Shown: positions 45,101 to 57,800 of the stretch, piece after piece
Position numbering within the stretch: position 1 is the stretch's first letter
Layout: each line of letters starts with the position of its first letter
Origin: Diadema setosum
Taxonomy: Eukaryota > Echinodermata > Echinoidea > Diadematoida > Diadematidae
Direction: 5' to 3'
NCBI GenBank assembly: GCA_033980235.1
Contig: CM067065.1
Coordinates: 2,112,347 to 2,176,346, forward strand
Length of the DNA: 64,000 bases
The notes under the pieces: generated by a model
The model's database searches: none
The model's input: the letters and a program-made list of their open reading frames with translations, nothing else
Told to the model about the DNA's origin: nothing
Position numbers and translations under genes: made by a program

Positions 45101-48100
45101 AATTCATTTTTAGGCGATCAAGTTCCTACTTCGTGCAATCAATTTAACGAGAAAAAAAATGGAGGAGACTTTTAAGAAAGGGAAAAGGGCCAACACAACC
45201 AATGAATGCTTGCATATGTTGTAATTATGATTGTTTACATGTTCTACATTGTTCTCTGTTCATGTATTCTTTGTTTTTCATCACAATGAATTTCAAATTG
45301 CAATGTCCAATCAGCAGTGCATCCAAACAAATATTTCTTGATGATACTGCATGCTGACAACGCCCCAACACCAACCATATAATGACAATTCATCAATTTA
45401 AGACAAACTGACACACAATGATGTCACATAGTCCCGCAAAATTAAATCAGCAAGACAGCAATACACAGCAGACAACACGTGTAAAATGGTAATGCATCAG
45501 TTTCAATATAGTCGAAATTTGGTTTTTTTTCCTCGAAAGTGTCAACCAACCCTCCGTATTATGCTAGCCTGTAGGCCTATACAGTGCCTAATTTTTGTTT
45601 GTTTGTTTAATTTTCTATCAAAGAAAATGGCTGGATAACCCATATTCAGCTGCAAAAGCTGGTCTTCCATATGAGGTCCAGTTAGATGTTTTGCTCTTTG
45701 CAATGAATAAATGAAGTGGGATCTTTTACATGCATGAGTTGTGACTCTTTTACACGTGGGACCTCCATTTTATGTCCAATCCCAGGAAAATGTGCCTGTA
45801 TATTCCTATTTGCTAAGCGCGAGTTTAAAATTGTCAATTAACAGGTGGACCTCTACTGCAAAATAAATAATCATCATAAATCCCGATATATTCAAAGCCA
45901 AGTGAGAAACACATGCATACACGGCCCCAAACTAACTAAATTCAGGACTTCTTTTTAATTGAATGCAGTTATTTGGAACATGGTTGCCTATTCACGAATT
46001 TGAATGACCGACGAGATTCCGTCGCCAGCGTGACATGAATTTGAATGCTCTTTGATTAAATGCGTGCTCCTCTCTTAAATTTGAATGCTCCGATAGTGAA
46101 TTTAAATGTTCCGATAGTGAATTTGAATGCTCCGAGAGTGAATTTGAATGCTCGGATAGTGAATTCGAATGACCGGATTTTGAATTTGATTGCTGATTCA
46201 GTGCTGCGAGCGTGGAATGCGTGAAATCGAATGCTCGGAATAGGATCTCACATATTCCCGCTAAAGTAAACCAATAAGACAATACACAAAAAGCCAGATG
46301 TATAAAATGTTCATGTATCAGTTTCAATATAGTCGACAATGTTGTTGTTGTTGTTTTTTTCCTGGAAGGTGTCAACCAATCCTCCGTATTATGCTCGTAT
46401 GTAGGCTTATAGCCATATACAGTGCCTATTGTTTGTTTGTTTCATTTTCCGTCAAAGAAGATGGCTGGATAACCCATATTCAGCTGCAAAAGCTGGTCTT
46501 CCATATGGGGTCTACTTGTCTAGCTGGATGTAAGCCTTTGCACCCTGCATGCTCTTTGCGATGAATAAATGAAGTGGGATCTTTTACGTGCATGAGTTGT
46601 GACTCTCTCACACATGAGACCCCATTTTATGTCCAATCCGAGGGACATGTGCCTGTATATTCATTTTCGCTAAGTGCGAGTTCAAAATTTTTAATGAACA
46701 GGTGGACCTCTACTACAAAATAAATAATAATCACAGATAATCCCAATATATTCAAAGCAAAATGAAAAACACATGCATACACGGCCCAAAACTAGCTGAA
46801 TACAGGACTTCTTTTAAATTGAATCCAGTTATTTTGGAACATGGTTGCCTATTCACGAATTTGAATGACCGACGAGATTCCGTCGCCAGCTTGACATGAA
46901 TTTGAATGCTCATTGATTAAATGCGTGCTCCTCTTTCAAATTTGAATGCTCCGATAGTGAATTTGAATGTTTCGATAGTGAATCTGAATGTTCTGATAGT
47001 GAATGTGAATGCTCCGACAGTGAATTTGAATGTTCGGATAGTGAATTCGAATGACCGGATTTTGAATTGATTGCTGATTCAGTGCTGCGAGCGTGGAATG
47101 CGTGAAATCGAATGCTCGGAATAGGAACTTGAATGACAAAAGTATGAAATTGACCGGGAAAAACCTATAGTATTCTTTTATATTCATTGTAACTTGTGGA
47201 GAGAGCAGAAGGCAACCAATTTCATTAAGTGCTTATCCTAGTACAAAACATGCTAATTTATAAGTTCACGCAGGTCCTCAAAACAGCTCTCAAATCTATT
47301 CTTGCAGTTGTCAAATTGCATGTTTGCGAGCAATGAAGGCGATGTCTCTAATCAGACTTGTGAAACTACGAACCCCGATGGCGGTTACACATTTCCACGG
47401 ACTAGGGACGAGAATGCTACTGTGCTGTACATAAGTAAGCCAAATATTTACTAAGTTTCATGAAGTTGTACTATCAACCATGTGATAATTGGTGAGCTGG
47501 GAATGCATACGGCAGCATTCTGAATGGAAGGAAATGGACAGAAATTAGAATGGAAATGAATGCAGAGATGTTGGCAGCCTGCAATTTGCATAACAAGTCT
47601 TGCAGGTACATGTACAGTGAGCATCAGTGACAAAAGGATGATGAGTGTATACCATGCTTTTACATATGACATCATAATATGAAGGGCTTTAACTCTTTAT
47701 GTGCCACATCCGCATGCTTGACTTCGTCGACGGTGTATCAGGTTCGCATATTCCGCTCAAACACACAAACCCGCCCAAACTAATCAATAAATCACCAAAT
47801 GCCAAAGTACCATGAAAGTGTTTCTTGAGATTCCATTCCTGTCACAGTTATAGCTTGCATTTTATGAGGTCCCTGATGGATCTGCGAGTAAATTCTAAGT
47901 TTCCGTCACTGCCTGTGCAGTAATGTACTTACCCTGCTGATGGTCATCAGCTTGTCATGAGAGAAAAGCAATCATAGATTTCTCATACAATTTACATCAA
48001 ACAAAGCTTGGCATTTTCTCTACAACTTTTCTCGTAATGTTGGGGGTAACAAAAATCTATGAAGTTACATTGATTTAAAAAACAGAATGTTTTCCCAAAG

Positions 48101-51100
48101 CATGACTACATTGCTCTTGCTGTCTCAGAATAATGTGGCACACAGGGGGTTTACGTACACCATAGCATATAGAGAGTTAAAGGGATGGTATAGTTTTGGT
48201 TGAAATGGACTTTTAGGTTTCAAACTTTTTAATGAGATAATTAACGGCCTCTCGTGAAAATGAGTTAAGCGCTTAGAATTGTAAGAGGATTTCAAAGTTT
48301 ATTCGGTGAAAATTGGTTTTGAGATGGTTGAAATAAAAAACACCATAAGATTCCAATAAAAGTTGGGACCCTATTACGGCACGTTTTGGTAAATTGCACA
48401 TTTTGGTAAAATTTAATTACCAAAATGTGCAGTTACCAAAATGTGCCGTGACATGTTGCAGCATATTCTGGTAAATTGCACATTTTGGTAACTGCACATT
48501 TGGCAAATTTACCAAAATATGCATTACATTGATGGCACACTTTGTTAACTTTCTACTCCCCCCCCCCCCCCAATCATCACAAAATCATATTAAAACTGTA
48601 TCGCCACCCGTGACCCAGTATTATGAAAGTGCCATGGCAGCACAGGGCCAGAAAAATGCCCCCCCCCCCCCCGCCTTCACAAATATAGCACTGAACACTA
48701 GTCCTGCCTTGAACAATTATTGATCACTTTAATTGAAGTCTTATTCCTGGAATACTAAATCTCCTAAAAATGCACTTAACCTACACTGGGACCCTACCCC
48801 CTAAGAATGATCCTCACCAAGTTTGATTTTCTGAAATCCGCACCCACTGGTTCTGAAGAAGATGAAAATGTGTTTGCCCTCCCCCCCCCCCCTCACAAAT
48901 TTCTACCTATTTCCCCGGGGGGGGGGGGGGGGGGGGGATGGGGGGCTTCCCTTAGGGGCCATATGTCCAACAGGAACAACCTTATTACCCAACCTCCTAA
49001 GGATGATACCCACTAAATTCGATGCCAGCTGGTTCTGAAGAAGATGAAAATGCATTTTCCCCCTTGGCCCCCACCCCTCAAACTTTCAACCCCATCAAGG
49101 GGCCCAAGGGGGCCCCAGCAAACGAAAAGCGATCGGAATGTGAGCTAAAAAATTGTCTTGCCTGTCTTCACTACAGGACCATCGATTATCACCTTAAATC
49201 CTTGACCGTATCAACTTTCAAGCCCTTCCATAGATTTTTAGTTCAGTTACCAAAATGTGCAGGCAAATCCATTTTTAACTGCACATTTTGGTAACAGTTG
49301 GTCCTGTTAGGTATAGGTGCACTATCGGCACATTTTGGTAACAAATTTCTTTAACCAAAATGTGCCGTATAACAGACCCACCTGTTATAAGGATCACTTT
49401 TTAATGTTTCCGCACGAAGTGGTGCCAAAGACATTATGTTTTCGGGTTGTTCGTCCTTCTGTCCATCTTTCTGTAATCAATTTTGTGGATAAAAAAAAAA
49501 ATTCTTCGCCAATAAGTCAAAGGTCAACAGGTTAAAGATCAAGTGAAAGTGCTGACTTTCATGTCTTAATTAAACCAACTTTCATGTCTTAATTAAACCA
49601 AGTTCAAGGAAAGTGAACATTCAACACATTTGTCACACCTGTCATTTTAATATCTTGCCAATTATATGAACTTGTCACCCCACTTTATAAAGATGTACTA
49701 TAGACCTGTTAGGAGAATCATGATTATGGCGGAGGCATACCTGGAGTCAGTGGCGTATCTAGGGAAAACGGCGCCCGGGGCAAGCACGAAAATTGCGCCC
49801 CTAATTTCTCAAAAAATGTTCAACCCCAACCCCATCCCGGTAGGGACTTTAAACAAAGTCCACATGATGCTTTTTCAAGCACTTAAAAGGGATCTTTTGA
49901 GGGTGATTTAGATGTAATGAGTTTTTATAGATTTTTGCGAGCGAGCCGAAAATTTTTGTATTTCAGCTTACAAAACATGGAATTCTTGTCATTTTTTGCT
50001 TACCAAATCTTACAATTCTAATCAAGATATAGTGACGGCTTTATAGATAACGATTTATACTAAAAAATTGAGGACTTTAAAAAATACGCTAAATTAGTGC
50101 GCGCGAGTGAGTTTAAATTTGTATATGTCCTCGTCATCATCACGTATTGTTCTTATCTTTTTTTATATATATAGATTTTGGCGAGCGAGCGCAGCGAGCG
50201 AGCCGAAAATTTTTGTATTTTAGCTTTTACAAAACATGGAATTCTTGTCATTTTTTGCTTATGAAATCTCACAATTATAGTGACGACCTTATAGATAACG
50301 ATTTATACCAACAAACTGAGGACTTGGAAAAGTATTCTAAATTAGTACGAGCGAGTAAGCCGAAATTTGTATATATTTCTGCGTCATCATTACGTTTTTT
50401 TTTCCTATCTTTTTTTTTTGCGCCCCCCTCCCCCGTATGTTCGAAGCAGTTGGCGTCCTCTTGTGATCCAATCGGCGATCGCTTCAGAACGAATGAAATT
50501 GCAGTCGCTGCTCCGTGTAACATTTTTCCTGCTAAATATAAAATGACATGGGTGAACACAATAGACATTATCATTTTGTCCGCGTCATCGTCACGTTTTG
50601 TTCTTATCTTCTTCTCTTTTCTATATACAAATTTTGGCGAGCGAGCGCAGCGAGCGAGCCGAAAAGTTTTGTATTTCAGCTTACAAATCATGAAACTCTT
50701 GTCATTTTTTGCTTATTAAATCTTACAATTCTAATCAAGATATAGTGACGGCCTTATAGATAACGATTTATACCAACAAACTGAGGACTTGAAAAAAATA
50801 CTCTAAATTAGTACGAGCGAGTGAGCCGAAATTTGTATATTTCCGCGTCATTATTACGTTTTGCTGCATGTTTGATTCGGGTTTTTTTGCACCCCCCCCC
50901 CCCCCCTCCGTTTGTTCGAAACCGTTGGCGCCTTCTTTTGATCCAATTGGCGATCGCTGCAGAACGGAAGAAATTGCAGCCGCTGCTCCATGAAACATTT
51001 TGCCTGCTAAACATAAAATGACATGTGTGAACACAATAGACACTGTCATTTTGTCATCATCACGTTTTGTTCTCACATTCTATTTTATGTAAATTTTGGC

Positions 51101-51788
51101 GAGCGAGCGCAGCAAGCGAGCCGAAAATTTTTTGTATTTCAGCTCACAGAACATGGAATTTCGTGTGAACACAATAAACATTGTCATTTTGTCCGCGTCA
51201 TCATGTTCTGTTTTTATCTTGTTTGATTTTTCTTTGGTTTTCTGCCCCTCCCCCCCCCCCCCCCCCCCCCCATCATTCTCCCTCCCCCTTCCGGGCGAGT
51301 TTTTTTTTTTTTTTTTTTTTTTCCTTCTTCTTCTTTTCTTTTTTCTTCTTCTTCTTCGTTTTTTTTTTTCGTTTTTTGCGCCCCCAAGGAGTGGCGCCCG
51401 GGGCACGTGCCCCCCTTGCCCCCCCCCCCCCTAGATACGCCACTGCCTGGAGTTGCCATAGCGACATTTCTAGTTTAAACCTTGTTTTTGGATATCTCAG
51501 CCGTTTCAAAACCGATTTTTTTTTTTTTTCATCAAATGAACTTTGAATTCGTCTAAGAATTGTATGCTCTTGAAAATTTCATAAATGATTTGTAATGATT
51601 TTGCACAAAAAAATGAAATCTGAATCCCCCATCCCGACCAAAACTATACCATCCTTTTAAGGTCCTGTCTCATCGCTAGTCACTTATGGAGATGTCATCA
51701 AGCTCTAGAGCATTGAGTGGGTCCACATCAGCCTACATTGCTGAGACCTCACATTGCAGGGGGAAGCACTCATTTTGTGACTTAAACA

Positions 51789-51829
<41 letters not shown>

Positions 51830-54800
51830 CTGCATATCATAAGTGAGCCAAAATCAGCAGTAAATGATATAGAGCGGGGGAAGAGGGTTTCACATTGATT
51901 TTGATTTAATTTCATATTACTTATTTGACTCTCAGGATAGCTGAGATGCTTTGGCTCTCCCTAGGGAAATAACAAAGTGATAAAAGCACCTTCCCCCTCC
52001 TTACATATTTATAGATTACACCACAGGCACCACAGACACCAAAGGCCAGTTTTACTTTGGAGCACGTGAGAGCAGGACTAATGGCAAATCGTTGATTGGC
52101 CACAGGGCTGTTGTCCGATCTGATGGGAAAATTGATGCAGATGAAGTTCGTACCAGATCTGATTCCGACAAGGCTGTCAGTGGTAAGAAAGACAAACTTC
52201 AGTTCTTATGTCTCTCTGCAAGTATGGAGGTTGTAAGGTTGTATTTTGTCATCATTTACTTTTGCTGTATATCTTGTCTGTCTACTCTCCTCTTGTTGTC
52301 TGTCATTAGTTTTCTTTTCAGTACCACTTTGCAGTCTAGCATTAATTCAGTTAAATCAATGATATTCAGTTTTCACCTCCATCACCATTGCTCCATATTC
52401 CTTTCTTCTTGTTCAGTTTTGTTAAAGGGATAGCACAGTATTGGTGGAGATGAGAATTGGGCTCTAAATTTTTTGCGAGATACCAAGAAGACACTTATGA
52501 TATAGTACAGAACATACCATTCTAAGAGGAATTCAGAGTTTACTTGATGAAAATCGGGTTTGGAATATCTGAAACATCCAAAAAACAAAGTAAAACAAAG
52601 CGATCGTAGTAAAGTGTGGGTCCCACACTTTATTAGAATCGCTCTTTCTTGGATATCTCAGCCATTTCAAAACCAATTTTCATCAAATAAACGTTGAATT
52701 CCTCATAGAATTACATGCCCTTCCATATTTCATAAGAAGTTTCTCATGATCTCAACAAAAAAAGTTAGAAACCTGAAATTAGGTCTCAACTAGAACTGTA
52801 CGACCCCTTTAACTTTACTCTTTCTCTATCATAGTGTGTACATTCATTACATCCTGCTTCTGCTTCTTTAGTTGAGCAACAGGCAGCTCGTCTTTATTTG
52901 TGTTTTATCTAAGTTCTCACTATAGTAAGTTATCTCCTCTCTCCAATTGACTTCCGTTGGAGGATTGAGTACATTTCCTCAGTTTATTTACATGTACATC
53001 ATTGATTTTGACACACTACAGTGTATGTAAAAACTCAAACAGGAAATTACTCACTATGGCTTACAATGCAATTCCAGGTCATAGTTAAGTTCACAAGCAG
53101 GTGCATTAAAGGTAGGGGATACCTTTTACAGACCTTCCAAAATGCAGCAAAACATTAAATATGAACCTCAGGGGACTTGCTTAGGCCACTGCTTAGAAAT
53201 TTGGAAGTCAACAGTTATCTAAAAATTTGAATAATGCACAAAACTCAACTACTCAGTAGTTCTGTGTGTCAGCCACACTTCAGCCTTTTTGTTGCATTCT
53301 TCTGTATTTGTGATCTATAAACACAAATCTAAAAGTACAAGAGCTGATGTAATAACATATAGAGTGTGTGGCAAGAATGTATATAGAAATGTTTGTAAGT
53401 GTTGATGAACTTTCCTCACAAAATATACATGATGGACACACATGCAGTACATGGGTCTGCAAAAGTAGCCTAGTAATGTACTGGAATTTACAGTGAGCCC
53501 CGAAAACAATTCAGTTCAAAATCTAACGGTCAAAAAAATGTACTAAATGTTACCTTCCACTTTCAATACTTTATGGGAGTTTCTAAAATGATACTCTCTT
53601 CAACATACCACTGTATTTATACAACTCTTCATTTAAGGCGTGCAAATGGGATTCCCCACCTTTAAAGGGGAAATCCAGTCCAAATATAAGTTAGTCTGAT
53701 AAAAACGAATAAAATCTTACAAGTTCAATGGCAACAATTTGACTGAAAGCTGATGAAAAAATAAGGAATTTATGAAATTTGAAGTTTTGCTAATTTCTGC
53801 AAAACAGTTCTTGTACAGTGGATATGAATATTCAAATGAGTGAGCTCACCATGTCACAACCTCACAAATTAAGTGTTTATAATGTACAAAAAAAAAAAAA
53901 TCTGTTTTGGGGTCAACATGCATATGCAAAACATTATGTAACTTCAGAACAGTGTACCCGAACATCGCAAATTTGATCTCAAAATATGTGGGAGACTTCA
54001 AAGAAAAAAAGTCATGAAATGACGTGGCAATTTTTTTGCGGAATGCAGGGCATACACCCCCCCCCCCCGTAAGATAGGGTTAAAACAGCAAGGGCCCTCA
54101 AATGGGACTTTAAGGATAGTGTTCACCCTGCAGCATTCCTGGTAGCATCCCTGTGCTATTGTGTGTGAACACAGTGTGGTTGGTAATCCATCTATATCTT
54201 CGCATCCTCTCACATTCAAATTGTGCTCTGTACAGATGCCAACTTTGTTGGGATGCCGTTTGTCCGTGGAGGCTATGTGTACTTCCTGTACCGAGAAACT
54301 TCAGAGGAGTATGCGAGTCTGTCCACTGGCCAGGACAATAGAGTTGGAATCGTGTTCAGTCGTATTGCTCGGGTCTGCGAGGTATGGCAGAATTCTGATG
54401 TGTTTGTAGATTTGGTGAAAAGTGCTCATAAGTTTTTACAGTCTGATCCACCATGTTGTTCTCTGTTGAACCTATATTCTCGCATTCATTTCTGCATCCA
54501 GATGTCTTGATCAAACTATGTGCAGACACGTGTAGGACAGTGTAGATTCATTTGAAGTTAGTTTTGCGAAAACCATGTTATTTCCCTCTTGAAACTGATA
54601 CTTATACACAGGGTGACACTGGATACACAGCAGGGTCAGACACAGTATGGTCCAGTTTCTTGAAGCAACGTCTTGTTTGCAAGAAGGCAGGGGAAGACGA
54701 ATTCAGTGTGACCATCTATGATGAAATACGTAAGTTTCCAGAGTAACACTAGTATAGAGTATATATTAACTAGAGAAGGAGGAATTCCCTGTTGTTAAAA

Positions 54801-57800
54801 GCATGGGTAGCCACACCCATGTAGGCCTACCATTTTGGCTAAAAAAACAGTGATTCACCTGATGTCAGTATAGAGGGGGATCTACTGTACTTCACTGTAA
54901 AGGTGAAACTTTCACATAATTGCTTTTTGGCACTTGGCAGTGTAATATGAATTTCACAAAGTCATGACAACAAAGACCGTTTAAGGTTTTGGTAGCATGT
55001 AGGAGCCTATATAATATAATATACACGTATATACCCTTATATAAAGGTTATGATCCCCATTACGACAACCTAATAATACTCAATGCTAAACAGGGCTATA
55101 AAGCGACTATGAAGAGACTGCAAATAACCAAAAAAAAAATAATTTCCTCATAGAAAAAAAAAATTCAACTCTTGAGGTATTAAAATGCATGCCTGTGTGT
55201 ATAACATACATAGTGATATGAGTCCATGATGTAGATTTTAACATCCAATGTATAATGTATGTTAGCTTCACGTCACATGCTCACGTTGTCTGTTATCTGT
55301 AGGCCTAAAAAATGTATATCTTATCTGCAGAAGTGTACATTGTACTGTTTGATTTTGAACGCAAAGGTAAAAAGTAGCTTTCATTATGTTGTATAGCAGG
55401 GGCTGCAAAACTGTTATTTTTTTGTTGGATGGGGTGGGGCTAGGGTTTGAGGATCAATGTACAAATATATCAGTTTGAGTGCTCCCCCCCCCAAAAAAAA
55501 AAAAGAAGAAGAAGAAGAAGAAAAAGAAAAAAAAAGGTTATATAAATTACAAACCTCATTCAAATGAAATATTGTGATGCCCCTGTTCAAGAAAGTTATC
55601 TTGATAGGATATGTGCATTAGGAGGATTAAACACCGGTAATGCTGATTGGTTGGCTGCTACTTCAAATAATATGTCTGTCCTGTCTGACAGAGAAGACAA
55701 GTCAGCAGATGAGCTGATCGGGGGGGGGGGGGGTTAAGAGTGGAGATTTGTTGATTGTGGTTTTAAAAAAAAATGCTTATGATCATTGCACCTCGATGCC
55801 TGTGATAAACTCATTGAAATTATGAAAGTCCAATTTGCATTGAGTGACAATCTGCTAAATAAAAAGAAGAACCTACGAGGAACACATTTTCTTTTGCGAA
55901 CACTAATTTTGATTTCTCTGGGATTTGTTTTGTATAGGGGACTTTATCTATGATGGAAATGAGACCATCCATGCCATCTTCACAACCGCAAGGTAAGAAA
56001 ACGCAGTGATATTTATGAGCAGCCTGAGAAGCATTCAACACTAAAATTATTGCATTGTGATGTTAAAAGATTTGTAGGGACCTTTGTGGGTAAAATGATA
56101 ATTGTTTGTTCCATATATATTATGCAAACAATAAAGAGCTGACAGTGACAGATTTTTTTTAAAAATCTATAGTGTGATGCAAACACTAACAATGAGAAGT
56201 GAAAACTGCGAGAAAGATATATACAGCAACAATGAAAACTGCAGAAATGTGGTATTGAGGGCTTGATAGATTAATTTTGAAGCATAGCCAAATGTGAAGT
56301 ATTTTCTCTTTTATTTTAATGATTTCTTCTCATTTTGTGGTCAACGAAACAGTGTGTAATAAACAACATACTTTTTTATGGTTACATTTATCCCTTAAAA
56401 CTCTTGGGTAGAACCAATAAACTTCAAGGCTTTGCCTTAGTATGAAAGAGATGACGTTGATAATAGTATATTCATTTATGGAGTGATCTTTGAATCGACT
56501 GAATTGTAAAGTTTGACGAGAGAAAATCTATTGTTGATATGCTGCATATATTTGCTTTGTTTGTCTTTGTTTTTCTGCAGATATGCTCCCCCCATGTCGG
56601 CCCTGTGCACTTTCAATCTAACTGTAATTGATGAAGTCTTTGACAGAGGTACCTTTTATGGTTCTGATGGTCAGACGGCAAATGATTTGTGGAGCGATTA
56701 CAGTGGCACTCCTGTGGACCCAAGACCAGGATTAAATGTGAGTGACACACCATTGAGAGCCAGCTGCTTCTTCACATTTTTTTGAATGAATTGTACTTTG
56801 AGTACTGTGTATAGATTATTCATATCGTATTTCCACATTGATAACTATCAATTTGATTAAAATGTCTGAATGCTACTACAGAGTTTAAAAATGAGACATC
56901 TTACCTATATTTCTCAAAAAACCTCGTTCAATTTGGTGAAGTGGTTTCAGAGAGATTTGGATCGGTGTAAAGCGTTTCATGGGTTTGTTTCTTTCAAGTT
57001 TAGCACTTAGATGCTCTTGGAACTGTGTATTAATGTACGAAAACAATGGACAGAACTTGGAGGGAAGGGATTCCTGAAATGCTCTACAAAGATCCTCATT
57101 TCTCTTTGACCATTGAAGCAAATTAGATGGGTTTTTTGTAAGATGTGGGTAATAAGGTTTTGTTTCATACCCTGAGATTGTATTTGAATTGATTAACTTT
57201 TTTTTTTTACATTTATCATTGTGGAGGGTCCTGTTGTAATTTATTTATTTTTTTTTATTTTTTTTGTGGGGGGGGGGGGACATACGGTATATCCATGGAG
57301 AATAAGCCCTCTGCTCCCCATGATGTAGAATTTACTTTGTAGCTCTACTGAGCCAAAAGTGGCTTGAGTGAGTACTTGCAGTCATTCACAGTACAATGTC
57401 TTTCTCATTCAATGTAACTTTTACATGACAAAAACAACACTTAATATGTGAATACATCACTATTTATTAGTATAAATACAGTATGTGCATGTATGTATGT
57501 GTCTAGGTATAGAGGTATGTCGAGTTGATCTGGCGAGACTAGTATCCGGAGGTTTTTATCATCTCCTCCCCTTCCTTTCTTCTCTCTCTCTCTCTCTCTC
57601 TCCCTAACCCTTATTCCACGAGCATCATGTTGGACCCTCTTGTTCTTCTTCACTATAATCATAATAATGTTGTTTGTTATCGGTTGCCAAACAGTCAAGC
57701 GTTGTGCTTATTATTGGCAATCGTTCTGTATGCAAATTAGTAACATGTTACTCATGTAATTATACTACAGATGTATTGCATAATTGATGAAAATGATGAA

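Larger units (their letters stand above)
48177..51660. mobile_element. TTAA MITE family A, split by nested insertions (semaphorin intron 5)
   Basis: The left half (48177 to about 48364: TTAAAGGGATGGTATAG) and right half (about 51455-51660, ending CTATACCATCCTTTTAA) are the two inverted halves of one family A element, now 3 kb apart. Uninterrupted relatives are about 390 bp (52422-52812). Confidence 0.8.

Noticed and set aside
45992..46375. 127-residue frame with NSLSEHS heptads, possible repeat protein
   Set aside because: The 21-bp units belong to an inverted, duplicated foldback element, and the sister array at 46936-47187 has lost the frame.
50147..50719. 190-residue frame in the hAT interior
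   Set aside because: Spans two internal direct repeats and low-complexity tracts, with no protein family signature.
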